The notes: generated by a model from the letters alone, not told the origin. 64,000 nt of DNA from Delphinus delphis (GCF_949987515.2 NC_082686.1:50258911-50322910), one strand, 5' to 3'. Positions 12,461 to 24,528 are shown, numbered from the stretch's first letter. Made by a program: numbers and translations.

Positions 12461-14490
12461 TTTACTTTAACATTTATCCAGAATTTTGCAAGTATTTTAC
12501 AATGGAATCATGTCTCGCTATTTTAACAAGACAGCTTTTAGTATTGCTTTGAATTAATGTTATATGTAAAAACTGCTTTGAGAAATTGGATTGGATAAAT
12601 ACAAATGATTCCTGGGGTTCTTGCGCTAAGACAAATATATAACTGTCATGAAATAACAAAGACAATTATTACACAACCTGAAACACTTGATGAGAGTATA
12701 TATACAGTGTAGCCTAATATAGAGTGTTCTATATTAAGGACATAGCATTTTCTATTTACTCTTATTTTAGTTTTTGTAGAGGAAATTTGGCAACATGAAT
12801 TACAAACTATGATGTCATCTTCTCCAGCATACAAAAGGATGGGTTTGGGGAAAGGGACAGTCGGAGGTAGAAGGCACTGGTCACTGTAATTGACATTAAC
12901 TGACATTAACAGATTAACTTTTCTGATGAATTTTAAATAAAAAAGAGAATTGCCAGCATTCTTATGGCAGATAGCAGAGAGTAGTTCATAACTGCATTCT
13001 TTTAGTTGCCAAGTTCAGTACCATTGACTACAGAGGGGTCAGAATTAAGCAATGGTATATGGTATATCATCCTGCATTCACACTGGTTAAGGACCTACTT
13101 GGATTTCATCCCCTTCCACCACTTAGTTATTATCAAATAAATTTTTATATTATCCCAAATTCCTTTCTACCTTCCAGAGAGAGATACAACTCAGGATAAT
13201 TTTGCTTAACTTACACGTGCAGATATAAACTACGTTCTAATGCAACTTATCTAACATCTTCAGTAGTTCCTTAACTGGGAAACATGGGCAATCACAGTAA
13301 CTATCCCTGTAGAGTTTGGTGTAGATTAAATGAAATAATATATGGAAAGTGCTTGGCATGGCCTCTGGAACATAATCACTTAATACATGTAAATCCCAGT
13401 GCTGATCACAATCATGTTGTTGATGATGTTACTCAGGTCCTGTCAAATGAACAGGATTTGTAAATATTTATATTCCTAATTGCTTGACTTGGGGTAAGGT
13501 TCACACATGAAGACACTTGGTTCGGCTAAAGCACTTAATTTTAATTTGTACAAGTATATATATTAACTATGTGAGAAAGCTTTTTAACATAATTATGTTA
13601 ATTATAAATGTTACTTATGTAGCAGTATTATTTGGTGTCATTTAACTTGTCTGGGTTATAGCTCCTAAGTATGTCTTGTATCAAAATCCTTACATTATGG
13701 ATTTATTTCCCCTGGATTTTGTTTGATGTATACCACCTGGATGAGGTAGACAGAAACAAAGACAAGATGAAGATGAAGCAGAAGAGAGGAAGAAGATGAT
13801 GAAAAATGCCTCCACTTTTACAAGCAACAAAGGTTGATTTTTTTTTATTATTATTCTCTCCAATTCAAATACGTAACGGTCTTTGGTGATTTATAAAGAT
13901 TTAGGTCAGGGGATGAGAGGAAAAAACGCTTAGCTTTGGGATTTATTTCCTGGCTGTCAATATCCTTCTTACAATGTTCTCCTAACAAGACACACCCAAT
14001 TATTCGGCAAAGACACCCACTATTCATTTATTTTGAAATGTTTAAATTATAAGCCACCCCTAGGGCATGGTAAAAAAAACACCTATAGAAATGATCATGG
14101 AGGCAGGCACCATACTGCTGCAAAGTAAGGAGCACATCTTTCCTGGTAAGGGAAGGAAGTCTGCATGGAAGATACACAGGCTTTAATGAATATGAGATAT
14201 GCAAGCAATATTCTTGTAAAACAGGAATTACTTAATTCAAAGAAGAACTCAGTGTTCAGTTTCCAGGTAAAGAATATACATATTGGCCTCAGGGCCATAG
14301 CTGTCCATCACATTACAATTCTAGGTGTTGTGGCCATTCCATCCTCGTTTCCATTCCTCAGTCTTTTTATCGTGGCTAAATGAGAATAGAGTACCATATT
14401 CAGGATGTTTCTTGAAGGGTTGTTCCTCTCTCAGAGAGGGAGTTACTCTTTCTCTCTAGTTTGAAAATAGACTATAACTCCATTTGACCT
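12461..14490. other. Unique AT-rich sequence
   Basis: No gene is visible. It holds a MIR fragment (listed separately), a purine-rich patch at 13757-13800 and short direct repeats (TGACATTAAC twice at 12891-12910). Confidence 0.5.
13255..13400 (-). mobile_element. MIR SINE fragment
   Basis: The plus strand shows the reverse-complement MIR pattern: AACTATCCCTGTAGAGTTTG, then TAGATTAAATGAAATAATATA, then AAAGTGCTTGGCATGG and CATAATCACTTAATACATG. It is diverged and its ends are indistinct. Confidence 0.6.
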
Positions 14491-14800
14491 CCACTGGGCC
14501 ACCATCATGGACATGAGCCTTGTGCAGCCAATCAGGCTGGTCAGGGGCAAGAAGTTGCTGAGCAGAACAAGCTCCTAATAGATGTTTGGTAGGAGCTGGT
14601 CAAGTGCACATGGAATTCATGGATGACACAAGCAGCTCCATCATCCTGAACATGAAAGACCCCTTGCGTGAGGGCCACGCGCTCAGCCTGTTGGAGTTGG
14701 AATGAGAGGCTGGGACGCTGCACTGAACTTGTTGTGGTGGGTCCTGGAGGTGTGGGTGGACCACTTGCCCATGGGAATCATCTGTGATTAATAGTCTCTT
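14491..14800 (+). pseudogene. RPS28P: RPS28 processed pseudogene (40S ribosomal protein S28)
   Basis: RPS28 is a small 40S ribosomal subunit protein of 69 residues. From ATG 14507 the reading begins [20 protein letters not shown], close to the family start MDTSRVQPIKLA. After an internal TAATAG at 14576-14581 and a frameshift it continues [20 protein letters not shown] and ends with a LLELE match to the family LLESE. A TGA at 14724-14726 sits where the normal stop is expected. The following 70 bp also match the RPS28 3' UTR (GACCACTTG, then ATGGGAATC, then TCTGT), which supports an mRNA-derived copy. There is no intron, and no poly(A) tail or target-site duplication can be recognised, so the insertion is old. 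The coding span of 220 nt, against 210 normally, shows net insertions. It cannot make S28. Confidence 0.88.
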
Positions 14801-16011
14801 TTGGCATTCTGGATCATGATTCACTCATCCCTAGAGTCAGAATTATTCTCTCCCTCCTAGAAATTTGGTGAAGTTGAATCCATAACTCTCTTCTTTATGT
14901 TTAAAGTGGTTTAAATTGCCATGTAAAACATCTTGAATAATAGAATGACGGTAAAATGAGTAGCAATTTTGTAGCATATATTGGAGCTGTTTATCGTTTT
15001 TGTTTAGTTTATAATTGTTCCTTAATATCTTTATATATATAGTTTGAGTATATTAAGGAAAACTACTTATACTCCTTATTGAAGGGAAGAGTCTTTCAAC
15101 TGTCATCTGATTCATCTAGAATGTTACATTCTAAATCTCCTTTATTTTTGTTATACCAGGGTTTTCTTCATTGCTACTATTAAATATATTGCTTAAATAA
15201 CAATAAGTTATTTATTGGGAAACAAACAAAATATACTGAATAGTTTTATGATATGGTACCTATAAAATATTTTCTCTTCTGAATGTAGTATTATACAGAT
15301 TCAAATAAAGAGTGAACATAATATTTCTCAAACAAGGAGTATTTTAGCTCTGAGATGGTGCACGTGGTTCTCCAGTTGCCATGATAACTAGTTTTTATTT
15401 TACAAAAGCACAGATGTACGAAGCAAAAAAAAAATAGACAAGAAAACGGCAATTTTTCCAGAAATGGCACATTTTGTTTAATCCAAACATTGAATTTCTT
15501 TTCTTTGCAACTGATAACTTTTCAATCTCTCATAAATAAAGCATAAAAATGAGATTTTAAACTTTAAATTTTGTAATACATTTTTAAATAAAAATCTAGG
15601 AAGCTTGGATGTACTAAATGACCTTGGCTGATATCAGAATGTGCCTAGTTACCCGAGTAGTCATTTTCTACATTGTTAGGTTTCATTTTAGGCACTGATG
15701 AAATTTACAAAATGCTTCTCAAATCTATTGTGTTTATAGAGAAAGTTCATTCTGAAATGAAAGTGGAGATATATTTTGGCTTTACCTGTATTGCCTAAAA
15801 TATTGTCCTGTTTAAATCTCTTTAACAAAGAGACACCAATACTCTTTATTCAGCAAGGAACACTGTACTTCTATCTCTCACCCTTGTAGATTCCCCAGTG
15901 CCTTCAGAATAATCATATTAAATATAAAATACTAAAATATGTTTAAATGTAGAACAGATGTAATCAAATTTTGAGGTCATTTCTAAAGAAGCATTGACTT
16001 TTGCTTGAAAA
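14801..16011. other. Unique AT-rich sequence
   Basis: I see no gene, no clear repeat family and no long open frame here. Confidence 0.5.
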
Positions 16012-16149
16012 GCCAAGCCTCAAATTTTTTTTTTTTACATCTTTATTGGAGTATAATTGGTTTACAATGGTGTGTTAGTTTCTGCTTTATAACAAAGTGA
16101 ATCAGTTATACATATACATATGTTCCCATATCTCTTCTCTCTTGCGTCT

Positions 16150-16178
16150 CCCGCCCTCCCACCCTCCCTATCCCACCC
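16150..16178 (-). promoter_or_regulatory. G-quadruplex-type motif in L1 3' UTR (copy 4)
   Basis: The plus strand has five runs of three or more C separated by 1-3 bases, so the L1 sense strand has a canonical four-tetrad-run G-quadruplex pattern. The same place in copies 5 (23711-23740) and 7 (51126-51153) keeps it. A G-rich 3' UTR is known for mammalian L1. Confidence 0.6.
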
Positions 16179-16395
16179 TTCTAGGTGGTCACAAAGCACC
16201 AAGCTGATCTCCCCGTGCTATGTGGCTGCTTCCCACTAGCTATCTATTTTACGTTTGGTAGTGTATATATGTCCATGCCACTCTCTCGCTTTGTCAGAGC
16301 TTACCCTTCCCCCTCCCCATATCCTCAAGTCCATTCTCTAGTAGGTCTGTGTCTTTATTCCTGTCTTAACCTAGGTTCTTCATTACATTTTTTTC

Positions 16396-19300
16396 TTAAA
16401 TTCCATATATATGTGTTAGCGTACGGTATTTGTCTTTCTCTTTCTGACTTACTTCACTCTGTATGACAGACTCTAGGTCCATCCACCTCATTACAAACAG
16501 CTCAATTTCATTTCTTTTTAAGGTTGAGTAATATTCCATTTATATATGTGCCACATCTTCTTTATCCATTCATCTATTGATGGACACTTAGGTTGCATGT
16601 CCGGGCTATTGTAAGTAGAGCTGCAATGAACATTGTGGTACATGACTCTTTTTGAATTATGGTTTTCTCAGGGTATATGCCCAGTAGTGGGATTGCTGGG
16701 TCATGTAGTAGTTCTATTTGTAGTTTTTAAGGAACCACCATACTGCTCTCCATAGTCACTGTACCAAATCACATTCCCACCAGCAGTGCAAGAGTGTTCC
16801 CTTTTCTCCACACCCTCTCCAGGATTTATTGTTTCTAGATGTTTTGATGATGACCATTCTGACTGGTGTGAGGTGATATCTCATTGCAGTTTTGATTGCA
16901 TTTCTCTAATGATTAATGATGTCGAGCATTCTTTCATGTGTTTGTTGGCAGTCTGTGTATCTTCTTTGGAGAAATGTCTATTTAGGTCTTCTACCTATTT
17001 TTGGATTGGGTTGTTTGTTTTTTTGTTATTGAGCTGCTTATAAATTTTGGAGATGAATCCTTTGTCAGTTGCTTCATTTGCAAATATTTCTCCCATTCTC
17101 AGGGTTGTCTTTTGGTCTTGTTTATGGTTTCCTTTGCTGTGCAAAAGCTTTGAAGTTTCGTTAGGTCCCATTTGTTTATTTTTGTTTTTGTTTCCATTTC
17201 TCTAGGAGATGTGTCAAAAAGGATCTTGCTGTGATTTATGTAATAGAGTGTTCTGCCTATGTTTTCCTCTAAGAGTTTGATAGTTTCTGGCCTTATGTTT
17301 AGGTCTTTAATCAATTTTGAGCTTATTTTTTTGTATGGTGTTAGGGAGTGATCTAATCTCATACTTTTACATGTACCTGTTCAGTTTTCCAAGCACCACT
17401 TATTGAAGAGGCTGTCCTTTCTCCATTGTACATTCCTGCCTCCTTTATCAAAGATAAGATGACCATATGTGTGTGGGTTTATCTCTGGGATTTCTATCCT
17501 GTTCCATTGATCTATATTTCTGTTTTTCTGCCAGTACCATACTGTCTTGATTACTGTAGCTTTGTAGTATAGTCTGAAGTCAGGGAGCCTGATTCCTCCA
17601 GCTCCGTTTTTCGTTCTCAAGATTGCTTTGGCTATTCAGGGTCTTTTGTGTTTCCATAGAAATTGTGAAATTGTTTGTTCTAGTTCTGTGATAAATGCCA
17701 GTAGTAGTTTGATAGGGATTGCATTGAATCTGTAGATTGCTTTGGGTAGTAGAGTCATTTTGACAATGTTGATTCTTCCAATCCAAGAACATGGTACATC
17801 TCTCCATCTATTTGTATCATCTTTAATTTCTTTCATCAGTGTCTTACAATTTTCTGCATACAGGTTTTTGTCTCCTTGGGCAGGTTTATTCCTAGATATT
17901 TTATTCTTTTTATTGTAATGGTAAATGGGAGTGTTTTCTTTATTTCACTTTCAGATTTTTCATCATTAGTGTATAGGAGTGCCAGAGATTTCTGTGCATT
18001 AATTTTGTATCCTGCTACTTTACCAAATTCACTGATTAGCTCTAGTAGTTTTCTGGTAACATCTTTAGGATTCTCTATGTATATTATCATGTCACCTGCA
18101 AACAGCGACAGCTTTACTTCTTTTCCGATTTGGATTCCTTTTATTTCCTTTTCTTCTCTGATTGCTGTGGCTAAAACTTCCAAAACTATGTTGAATAAGA
18201 GTGGTGAGAGTGGGCAACCTTTTCTTGTTCCTGATCTTGGAGGAAATGGTTTCAGTTTTTCACCATTGAGGATGATGTTGGCTGTGGGTTTGTCATACAT
18301 GGCCTTTATTATATTGAGGAAAATTCCCTCTATGCCTACTTTCTGCAGGGTTTTTATCATAAATGGGTGTTGAAAGCTTTCTCTGCATCTATTGAGATGA
18401 TCATATGGATTTTCTCCTTCAATTTTTTAATATGGTGTATCACATTGATTGATTTGCATATATTGAAGAATCCTTGCATTCCTGGAATAAACCTCACTTG
18501 ATCATGGTGTATGATCCTTTTAATCTGCTGTTGGATTCTGTTTGCTAGTATTTTATTGAGGATTTTTGCATCTATGTTCATCATTGATATTGGCCTGTAT
18601 TATTCTTTCTTTGTGACATCCTTGTCTGATTTTGGTATCAAGGTGATGGTGGCCTCATAGAATGAGTTTGGGAGTGTTCCTCCCTCTGCTATATTTTGGA
18701 AGAGTTTGAGAAGGATAGGTGTTAGCTCATCTCTAAAAGTTTGATAGAATTCACCTGTGAAGCCATCTGGTCCTGAGATTTTGTTTGTTGGGAGATTTTT
18801 AATCACAGTTTCAATTTAAGTGCTTGTGAATGGTCTGTTCATATTTTCTGTTTCTTCCTGATTCAGTCTTGGCAGGTTATGCATTTTTAAGAATTTGTCC
18901 ATTTCTTCCAGGTTGTCCATTTTATTGGCATAGAGTTGCTTGTAGTAATCTTTCATGATCTTTTGTATTTCTGCAGTGTCAGTTATTACTTCTCCTTTTC
19001 CCTTTCTAATTCTATTGATTTGAGTCTTCTCCCTTTTTTTCTTGATGAGTCTGGATAATGGTTTATCAATTTTGTTTATCTTCTCAAAGAACCATTTTTG
19101 TTTTACTGATCTTTGCTATTGTTTCCTTCATTTTTTTTCATTTCTTTCTGATCTGATTTTTATGATTTCTTTCCTTTGCTAACTTTGTGGGTTTTTTGTT
19201 CTTCTTTCTCTAATTGCTTTACGTGCAAGGTTAGGTTGTTTATTCAAGATGTATCCTGTTTTTTAAGGTAGGATTTTATTGCTATAAACTTCCCTCTTAG

Positions 19301-20174
19301 AAATGTTTTGCTGCCTCCCATAGGTTTTGCGTCGTCTTGTCTTCATTGTCATTTATTCTAGATATTTTTTGATTTCCTCTTTGATTTCTTCAGTGATCAC
19401 TTCGTTATCAAGTAGTGTATTGTTTAGCCTCAATGTGTTTGTATGTTTTACAGATCTTTTCCTGTAATTGATATCTAGTCTCATAGTGTTGTGGTCGGAA
19501 AAGATACTTGATACAATTTCACTTTTCTTAAATTTACCAAGGCTTGATTCGTGACCCAAGATATGATCTATCCTGGAGAATGTTCCATGAGCACTTGAGA
19601 AAAATGTTTATTCTCTTTGTTTTGGATGGAATGTCCTATAAATATCGATTAAGTCCATCGTGTTTAATGTATCATTTAAAGCTTGTGTTTCCTTATTTAT
19701 TTTCATTTTGGATGATCTGTCCATTGTTGCAATTGGGGTGTTAAAGTCACCTACTTTGAATGTGTTACTGTCGATTTCCCCCTTTTTTTGCTGTTAGTAT
19801 TTGCCTTATGTATTGAGGTGCTCCTATGTTGGGTGCATAAATATTTACAATTGTTATATCTTCTTCTTGGATTGATCCCTTGATCATTATGTAGTGTCCT
19901 TCTTTGTCTAATAGTCTTTATTTTAAAGTCTATTTTGTCTGATATGAGAATTGGTACTCCAGCTTTCTTTTGGTTTCCATTTGCATGGAATATCTTTTAC
20001 CATCCCCTTACTTTCCGTCTGTATGTGTCTCTAGGTCTGAAGTGGGTCTCTTGTAGACAGCATATATATGGGTCTTGTTTTTGTATCCATTTCAGCCAAT
20101 CTGTGTCTTTTGGTGGGAGCATTTAGTCCATTTACATTTCAGGTAATTATCAATATATATGTTCCTATTCCCAT
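16396..20174 (-). pseudogene. L1 ORF2 (endonuclease-reverse transcriptase) pseudogene, copy 4
   Basis: The start is taken at the ATG complementary to 20172-20174, just before the usual YLNVNGLNAP region, and the end at the TAA at 16396-16398 after THIYGI. The longest surviving RT piece (17836-18360) contains [20 protein letters not shown], the [15 protein letters not shown] motif and [16 protein letters not shown]. At the catalytic motif it reads FAGD instead of FADD (plus-strand 18091-18102), so the first catalytic Asp is Gly. Other pieces: [19 protein letters not shown] near 18600-18806 and the C-terminal region at 17099-17620. Many stops and frameshifts separate them. The length matches the usual L1 ORF2 of about 1260 codons. 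Confidence 0.9.
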
Positions 20175-20232
20175 TTTCTTAATTGTTTTGGGTTCGTTAT
20201 TGTAGGTCGTTTCCTTCTCTTGTGTTTCTTGC

Positions 20233-21123
20233 CTAGAGAAGTTCCTTTAGCATTTGTTGTAAAGCTGGTTTGGTGGTGCTGAACTCTCTCAGCTTTTGCT
20301 TGTCTGTAAAGGTTTTAATTTCTCCGTCAAATCTGAATGAGATCCTTGCTGGGTAGAGTCATCTTGGTTGCCGGTTTTTCTCCTTCATCACTTTAAATAT
20401 GTCCTAACAGTCCCTTCTGGCTTGCAGAGTTTCTGCTGAGAGATCAGCTGTTAACCTTATGGGGATTCCCTTGTGTGTTATTTGTTGTTTTTCCCTTGGT
20501 GCTTTTAATATGTTTTCTTTGTATTTAATTTTTGATAGTTTTATTAATATGTGTTTTGGCGTGTTTCTCCTTGGATTTATCCTGTATGGAGCTCTCTGTG
20601 CTTCCTCGACTTGATTAACTATTTCCTTTCCCATATTAGGAAATGTTTCGACTACAATCTCTTCAAATATCTTCTCAGTCCCTTTCTTTTTCTCTTCTTC
20701 TCGAACCCCCATAATTCAAATGTTGGTGTGTTTAATGTTGTGCCAGATGTCTCTGGGACTGTCCTCAGTTCTTTTCATTCTTTTTTCTTTATTCTGCTCT
20801 GCAGTAGTTATTTCCACCATTTTATCTTCCAGGGTACTTATCCGTTCTTCTGCCTCAGTTATTCTGCTATTGATCCCATCTAGAGTATTTTTAATTTCAT
20901 TTATTGTGTTGTTCTTCATTGCTTGTTTCATCTTTAGTTCTTCTAGGTCCTTGTTAAATGCTTCTTGCATTTTGGCTACTCTGTTTCCAAGATTTTGGAT
21001 CATGTTTACTATCATTATTCTGAATTCTTTTTCAGGTAGACTGCTTGTTTACTGGTCATTTGTTTGTTCTCATGGGTTTTTATCTTGCTCCTTCACGTGC
21101 TGTGTGTTTTTCTGTCTTCTCAT
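20233..21123 (-). pseudogene. L1 ORF1 pseudogene, copy 4
   Basis: The span from ATG (complement of 21121-21123) to TAG (complement of 20233-20235) is 891 nt, exactly 297 codons, so the length of the frame is kept. In-frame stops lie at codon 18 (TGA, 21070-21072), codon 25 (TAA, 21049-21051), codon 136 (TGA, 20716-20718) and codon 240 (TAG, 20404-20406). Visible parts are the coiled coil (ISTLEDKMVEITTAEQNKEK), the RRM-type middle (IFEEIVVETFPNMGKEI) and the C-terminal domain (GIPIRLTADLSAETLQARR). ORF1p binds L1 RNA and acts with ORF2p in cis; this copy cannot supply it. Confidence 0.88.
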
Positions 21124-21600
21124 TTTGCTTATCTTACTGTGTTTGGGGTCTCCGTTTTGCAGGCTGCAGGTTCATAGTTCCCGTTGTGTAGGCTTCCTGG
21201 TGGAGTGGACTAGTGCCTGTGTTCTGGTGGATGAGGCTGGATCTTGTCTTTCTGGTGGGCAGGTCCACGTCTGGTGGTGTGTTTTGGGGTGTCTGTGGCC
21301 TTATTATGATTTTAGGCAGTCTCTCTGCTAATGGGTGGTGTTGTGTTCCTGTCTTGCCAGTTGTTTGGCATAGGGTGTCCAGCACTGTAGCTTGCTGGTT
21401 GTTGAGTGAAGCTGGGTGCTGGTGTTGAGATGGAGATCTCTGGGATATTTTTGCCGTTTGATATTATGTGGAGTAGGGAGGTCTCTTGTGGACCAGTGTC
21501 CTGAAGTTGGCTCTCCCACCTCAGAGGCACAGCACTGACTCCTGGCTGCAGTACCAAGAGCCTTTCATTCACACAGCTCAGAATAAAAGGGAGAAAAAGT

Positions 21601-21690
<90 letters not shown>

Positions 21691-23210
21691 GAAGGAAGGA
21701 AGGAAGGAAGGAAGGAAGGAAGGGGAGAGGGAGGGAGGGAGGGAGGGAGGAAGGAAAGAAAGAAAGAAAGAAGATAAAATAAAATAAAGTGAGATAAAAT
21801 AAAATAAAGTGAGATAAAATAGAATAAAGTTATTAAAATAATAAAAAATTATTAAGAAAAAAAAATTTTTAAACAAAACAGAAAACGGATGGATAGAACC
21901 CTAGGACAAATGGTGGAAGCAAAGCTATACCGACAAAATCTCACACAGAAGCATACACATACACACAAAAAGAGGAAAAGGGGAAAAAATCATAAATCTT
22001 GCTCTCAAAGTCCACCTCCTCAATTTGGGATGATTCGTTGTCTGTTCATGTATTCCACAGATGCAGGGTACATCAGGTTGATTGTGGAGCTTTAATCCAC
22101 TGCTTCTGAGGCTGCTGGGAGTGATTTCCATTTCTCTTCTTTGTTCTCATAGCTCCCAGGGCTCAGCTTTGGATTTGGCCCCGCCTCTGTGTGTAGGTCG
22201 CCAGAGGGCGTCTGTTCTTCACTCAGACAGGACGGGGTTAAAGCAGCAGCTGCTTCGGGGACTCTGGCTCACTTAGGCCGGGGGGAGGGAGGGGTACAGA
22301 GTATGGGGTGAGCCTGCGGCGGCAGAGGCTGGCATGACATTGCACCAGCCTGAGGTGTGCCATGTGTTTTCCTGGGGTAGCTGTCCCTGGATCCCAGGAC
22401 CCTGGCGGTGGCGGGCTGCACAGGCTCCCCGGAAGGGGGGTGTAGATAGTGACCTGTGATCACACACAGGCTTCTTGGGGGTGGCAGCAGCAGCCTTAGC
22501 ATCTCATGCCCATCTCTGGGGTCCGCGCTTTTAGCCGCGGCTCGCGCCCGTCTCTGGAGCTCCTTTAAGCAGTGCTCCTAATCCCCTCTCCTCGCGCACC
22601 AGGCAACAAAGAGGGAAGAAAAAGTCTCTTGCCTCTTCGGCAGGTCCAGATTTTTCCCGGGACTCCCTCCAGGCTAGCCGTGGTGCACTAATCCCCTGCA
22701 GGCTGTGTTCACGCTGCCAGTCCTCTCCCTGTGTTCCTACTGAAACCCGAGCCTCAGTTCCCAGCCCCGCCCGCCCTGGCGGGTGAGCAGACAAGCCTCT
22801 CGGGCTGGTGAGTGCCAGTCGGCACCGATCCTCTGTGCGGGAATCTCTCCACTTTGCCCTCTGCACCCCTGTTGCTGAGCTCTCCTCCGTGGCTCTGAAG
22901 ATTCCCCCTCCACCACCCGCAGTCTCCGCCCCTGAAGGGGCTTCTAGTGTGTGGAAACCTTTCCTCCTTCACAGCTCCCTCCCACTGGTGCAGGTCCTGT
23001 TCCTATCCTTGTGTCTCTGTTTATTCTTTTTTCTTTTCCCTACCCAGGTACTTGGGGGGTTTCTTGCCTTTTGGGAGGTCTGAGGTCTTCTGCCAGCGTT
23101 CAGTAGGTGTTCTGTAGGAGTTGTTCCACGTGTAGATGTATTTCTGGTGTATCTGTGGGGAGGAAGGTGATCTCTGCGTCTTACTCTTCCACCATCTTCC
23201 CTGATCTCCC
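21124..23210 (-). promoter_or_regulatory. L1 5' UTR with internal promoter region (copy 4)
   Basis: This is the only GC-rich stretch of any length in the region, with CpG sites clustered at 22180-22900, as expected for the internal Pol II promoter of a full-length L1. The first bases of the element contain GAAGATGG (complement of 23192-23199), the position where a YY1-type site is known in L1. The middle part is occupied by a purine-rich microsatellite at 21601-21772. The many open frames over this region are by-products of its high GC. Confidence 0.75.
21601..21772. repeat. GAAA/GGAA/GGGA compound microsatellite inside L1 5' UTR
   Basis: About 22 GAAA units are followed by about 10 GGAA units, then GGGA units, then GAAA again. 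The 170 bp are purine-only on the plus strand. It lies at the same place as a three-unit GAAA tract in L1 copy 6 (38216-38230), so it is an expansion of a short seed in the L1 5' UTR. A following stretch at 21773-21840 repeats AATAAAATAAAGTGAGATAA. Confidence 0.97.
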
Positions 23211-23243
23211 AAGCCTCAGTTTTGACTAACTTTGCTTCAGAAT

Positions 23244-23300
23244 TTTATATATACATACATATATATATATATAATTATATATATATATATATATATAAAA
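23244..23300. repeat. AT-dinucleotide microsatellite
   Basis: Two runs of (AT)n are separated by TAATT, just beyond the 5' flank of L1 copy 4. Confidence 0.95.
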
Positions 23301-23589
23301 TATTTCTAACCTAGGTAAAAGAAAATGTTGAGTTATATCTAATCTCTGTGTTGCACAACTGAAAATGGTATATTTGTGAGCAAATACAATTTTGATATAT
23401 CCTTAATCATTAGGGTCAAATGTAATTGGAAGGCTTTTTTCTGTCCAGTTGCTGGCAAGGACATTTTTGTTCCTCCAGGAAATACCTACTGGGTCTTGCT
23501 ACATGAAATTTCATGCTGCTGACCAAATCTATGAAAAAGTAGTAGAACACATTATTATCTCTTTTTCCAGTTCCGATCCTTAAATTTTT

Positions 23590-23944
23590 CTTTCTTTACA
23601 TCTTTATTAGAGTACAATTGCTTTACAATTGTGTGTTAGTTTCTGCTTTACAACAAAGTGAATCATTTATACATATACATATGTTCCCATATCTCTTCCC
23701 TCTTGTGTCTCCCTCCCTCCCACCCTCCCTATCCCACCCCTCTAGGTGGTCACAAAGCACCGAGTTGATCTCCCTGTGCTATGCGGCTGCTTCCCACTAG
23801 CTATCTATTTTATGTTTGGTAGTGTATATATGTCCATGCCACTCTCTCACTTTGTCAGAGCTTACCCTTCCCCCTCCCCATATCCTCAAGTCCATTCTCT
23901 ACTAGGTCTTTGTCTTTATTCCCGTCTTACCCCTAGGTTCTCCA
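23590..23944 (-). mobile_element. LINE-1 3' end fragment (copy 5)
   Basis: This 355 bp copy holds only the L1 3' UTR and follows 16030-16380 of copy 4 closely. The target-site duplication ATCCTTAAATTTTT is perfect: 23576-23589 and 23945-23958. It is 5' truncated inside the 3' UTR. It keeps the G-quadruplex-type motif at 23711-23740 (minus strand). Confidence 0.95.
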
Positions 23945-24337
23945 ATCCTTAAATTTTTTCATCCTCAAACTTCACCTAATATCCCTTCCTTCTAGAGAAG
24001 CCAGTGTGCTGAGGGCCCCTTAGTGTGCGGTGATAGTGTACTTTGAAATGTTTGATTTGAGAGAGTGATTAAAAAATAAACAGTGAATGTCTTCTCACTT
24101 ACATCCTGAAATTAAATAGTCTGTAATGAAATCACAGAATTATTATATGTGCTATCTATACCTTTAAAGAAAAAAAGATGAAAATTTGTTATGGAAAATA
24201 GAATTTGATCTACAAAACGATTAATAGGAACATTTCAGCAGGTTAATTCTGTATCTCCTGCATTTGCTTTTTAAAATCTGCCTCTCCAACTTCTGGGAGC
24301 ATGGACAAAATTGCAGGCATTTCTTAGAGCTTTGTAA

Positions 24338-24528
24338 CCCAAAAGGTGGTTCATGGACCAGAAGCATCAACATCACCCAGTTTTTTAGAGATGCATAATC
24401 TTAGGCCCTATTCCAGACCTGCTCGCTCTGAATCTGCATTTTAGCAAATCTGCATTTTACCAAAATACTCAGGTGATTTTTTTTTTCTACACATTAAAGT
24501 ATGAGAAGTACTGCTCTAGAGGAGATGT
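24338..24528 (-). mobile_element. MER5A-like hAT-Charlie nonautonomous element
   Basis: The plus strand shows the reverse-complement MER5A order: GTGGTTCATGGACCAG, then AGCATCAACATCACC, then TTAGAGATGCATAATCTTAG, then CTGAATCTGCATTTTA, then CTCAGGTGATT, then ACATTAAAGTATGAGAAGTA. A small internal duplication (CAAATCTGCATTTTA twice) is visible at 24431-24460. Confidence 0.8.

Larger units (their letters stand above)
16023..23210 (-). mobile_element. LINE-1, full length with 5' UTR (copy 4)
   Basis: The 3' end lies at the T-rich tract 16025-16037 (an A tail on the minus strand) and the 5' end at 23210, where the minus strand begins GGGAGATCAGGGAAGATGG. The element spans about 7.2 kb: 5' UTR 21124-23210, ORF1 20233-21123, ORF2 16396-20174, 3' UTR below 16396. 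The flanks share AAGCCTCA (16015-16022 and 23211-23218), a probable short or decayed target-site duplication. No SINE interrupts it. The 5' UTR contains a large GAAA/GGAA expansion. It is full length but has stops and indels in both ORFs and a mutated RT active site. Confidence 0.93.

Noticed and set aside
21565..21876. Open frame of 103 codons rich in Phe, Leu and Ser
   Set aside because: It is a low-complexity translation of the GAAA/GGAA microsatellite.
22081..23083. CpG island promoter of a cellular gene
   Set aside because: The GC-rich block is the 5' UTR of full-length L1 copy 4, with the same block at 38790-39500 in copy 6.
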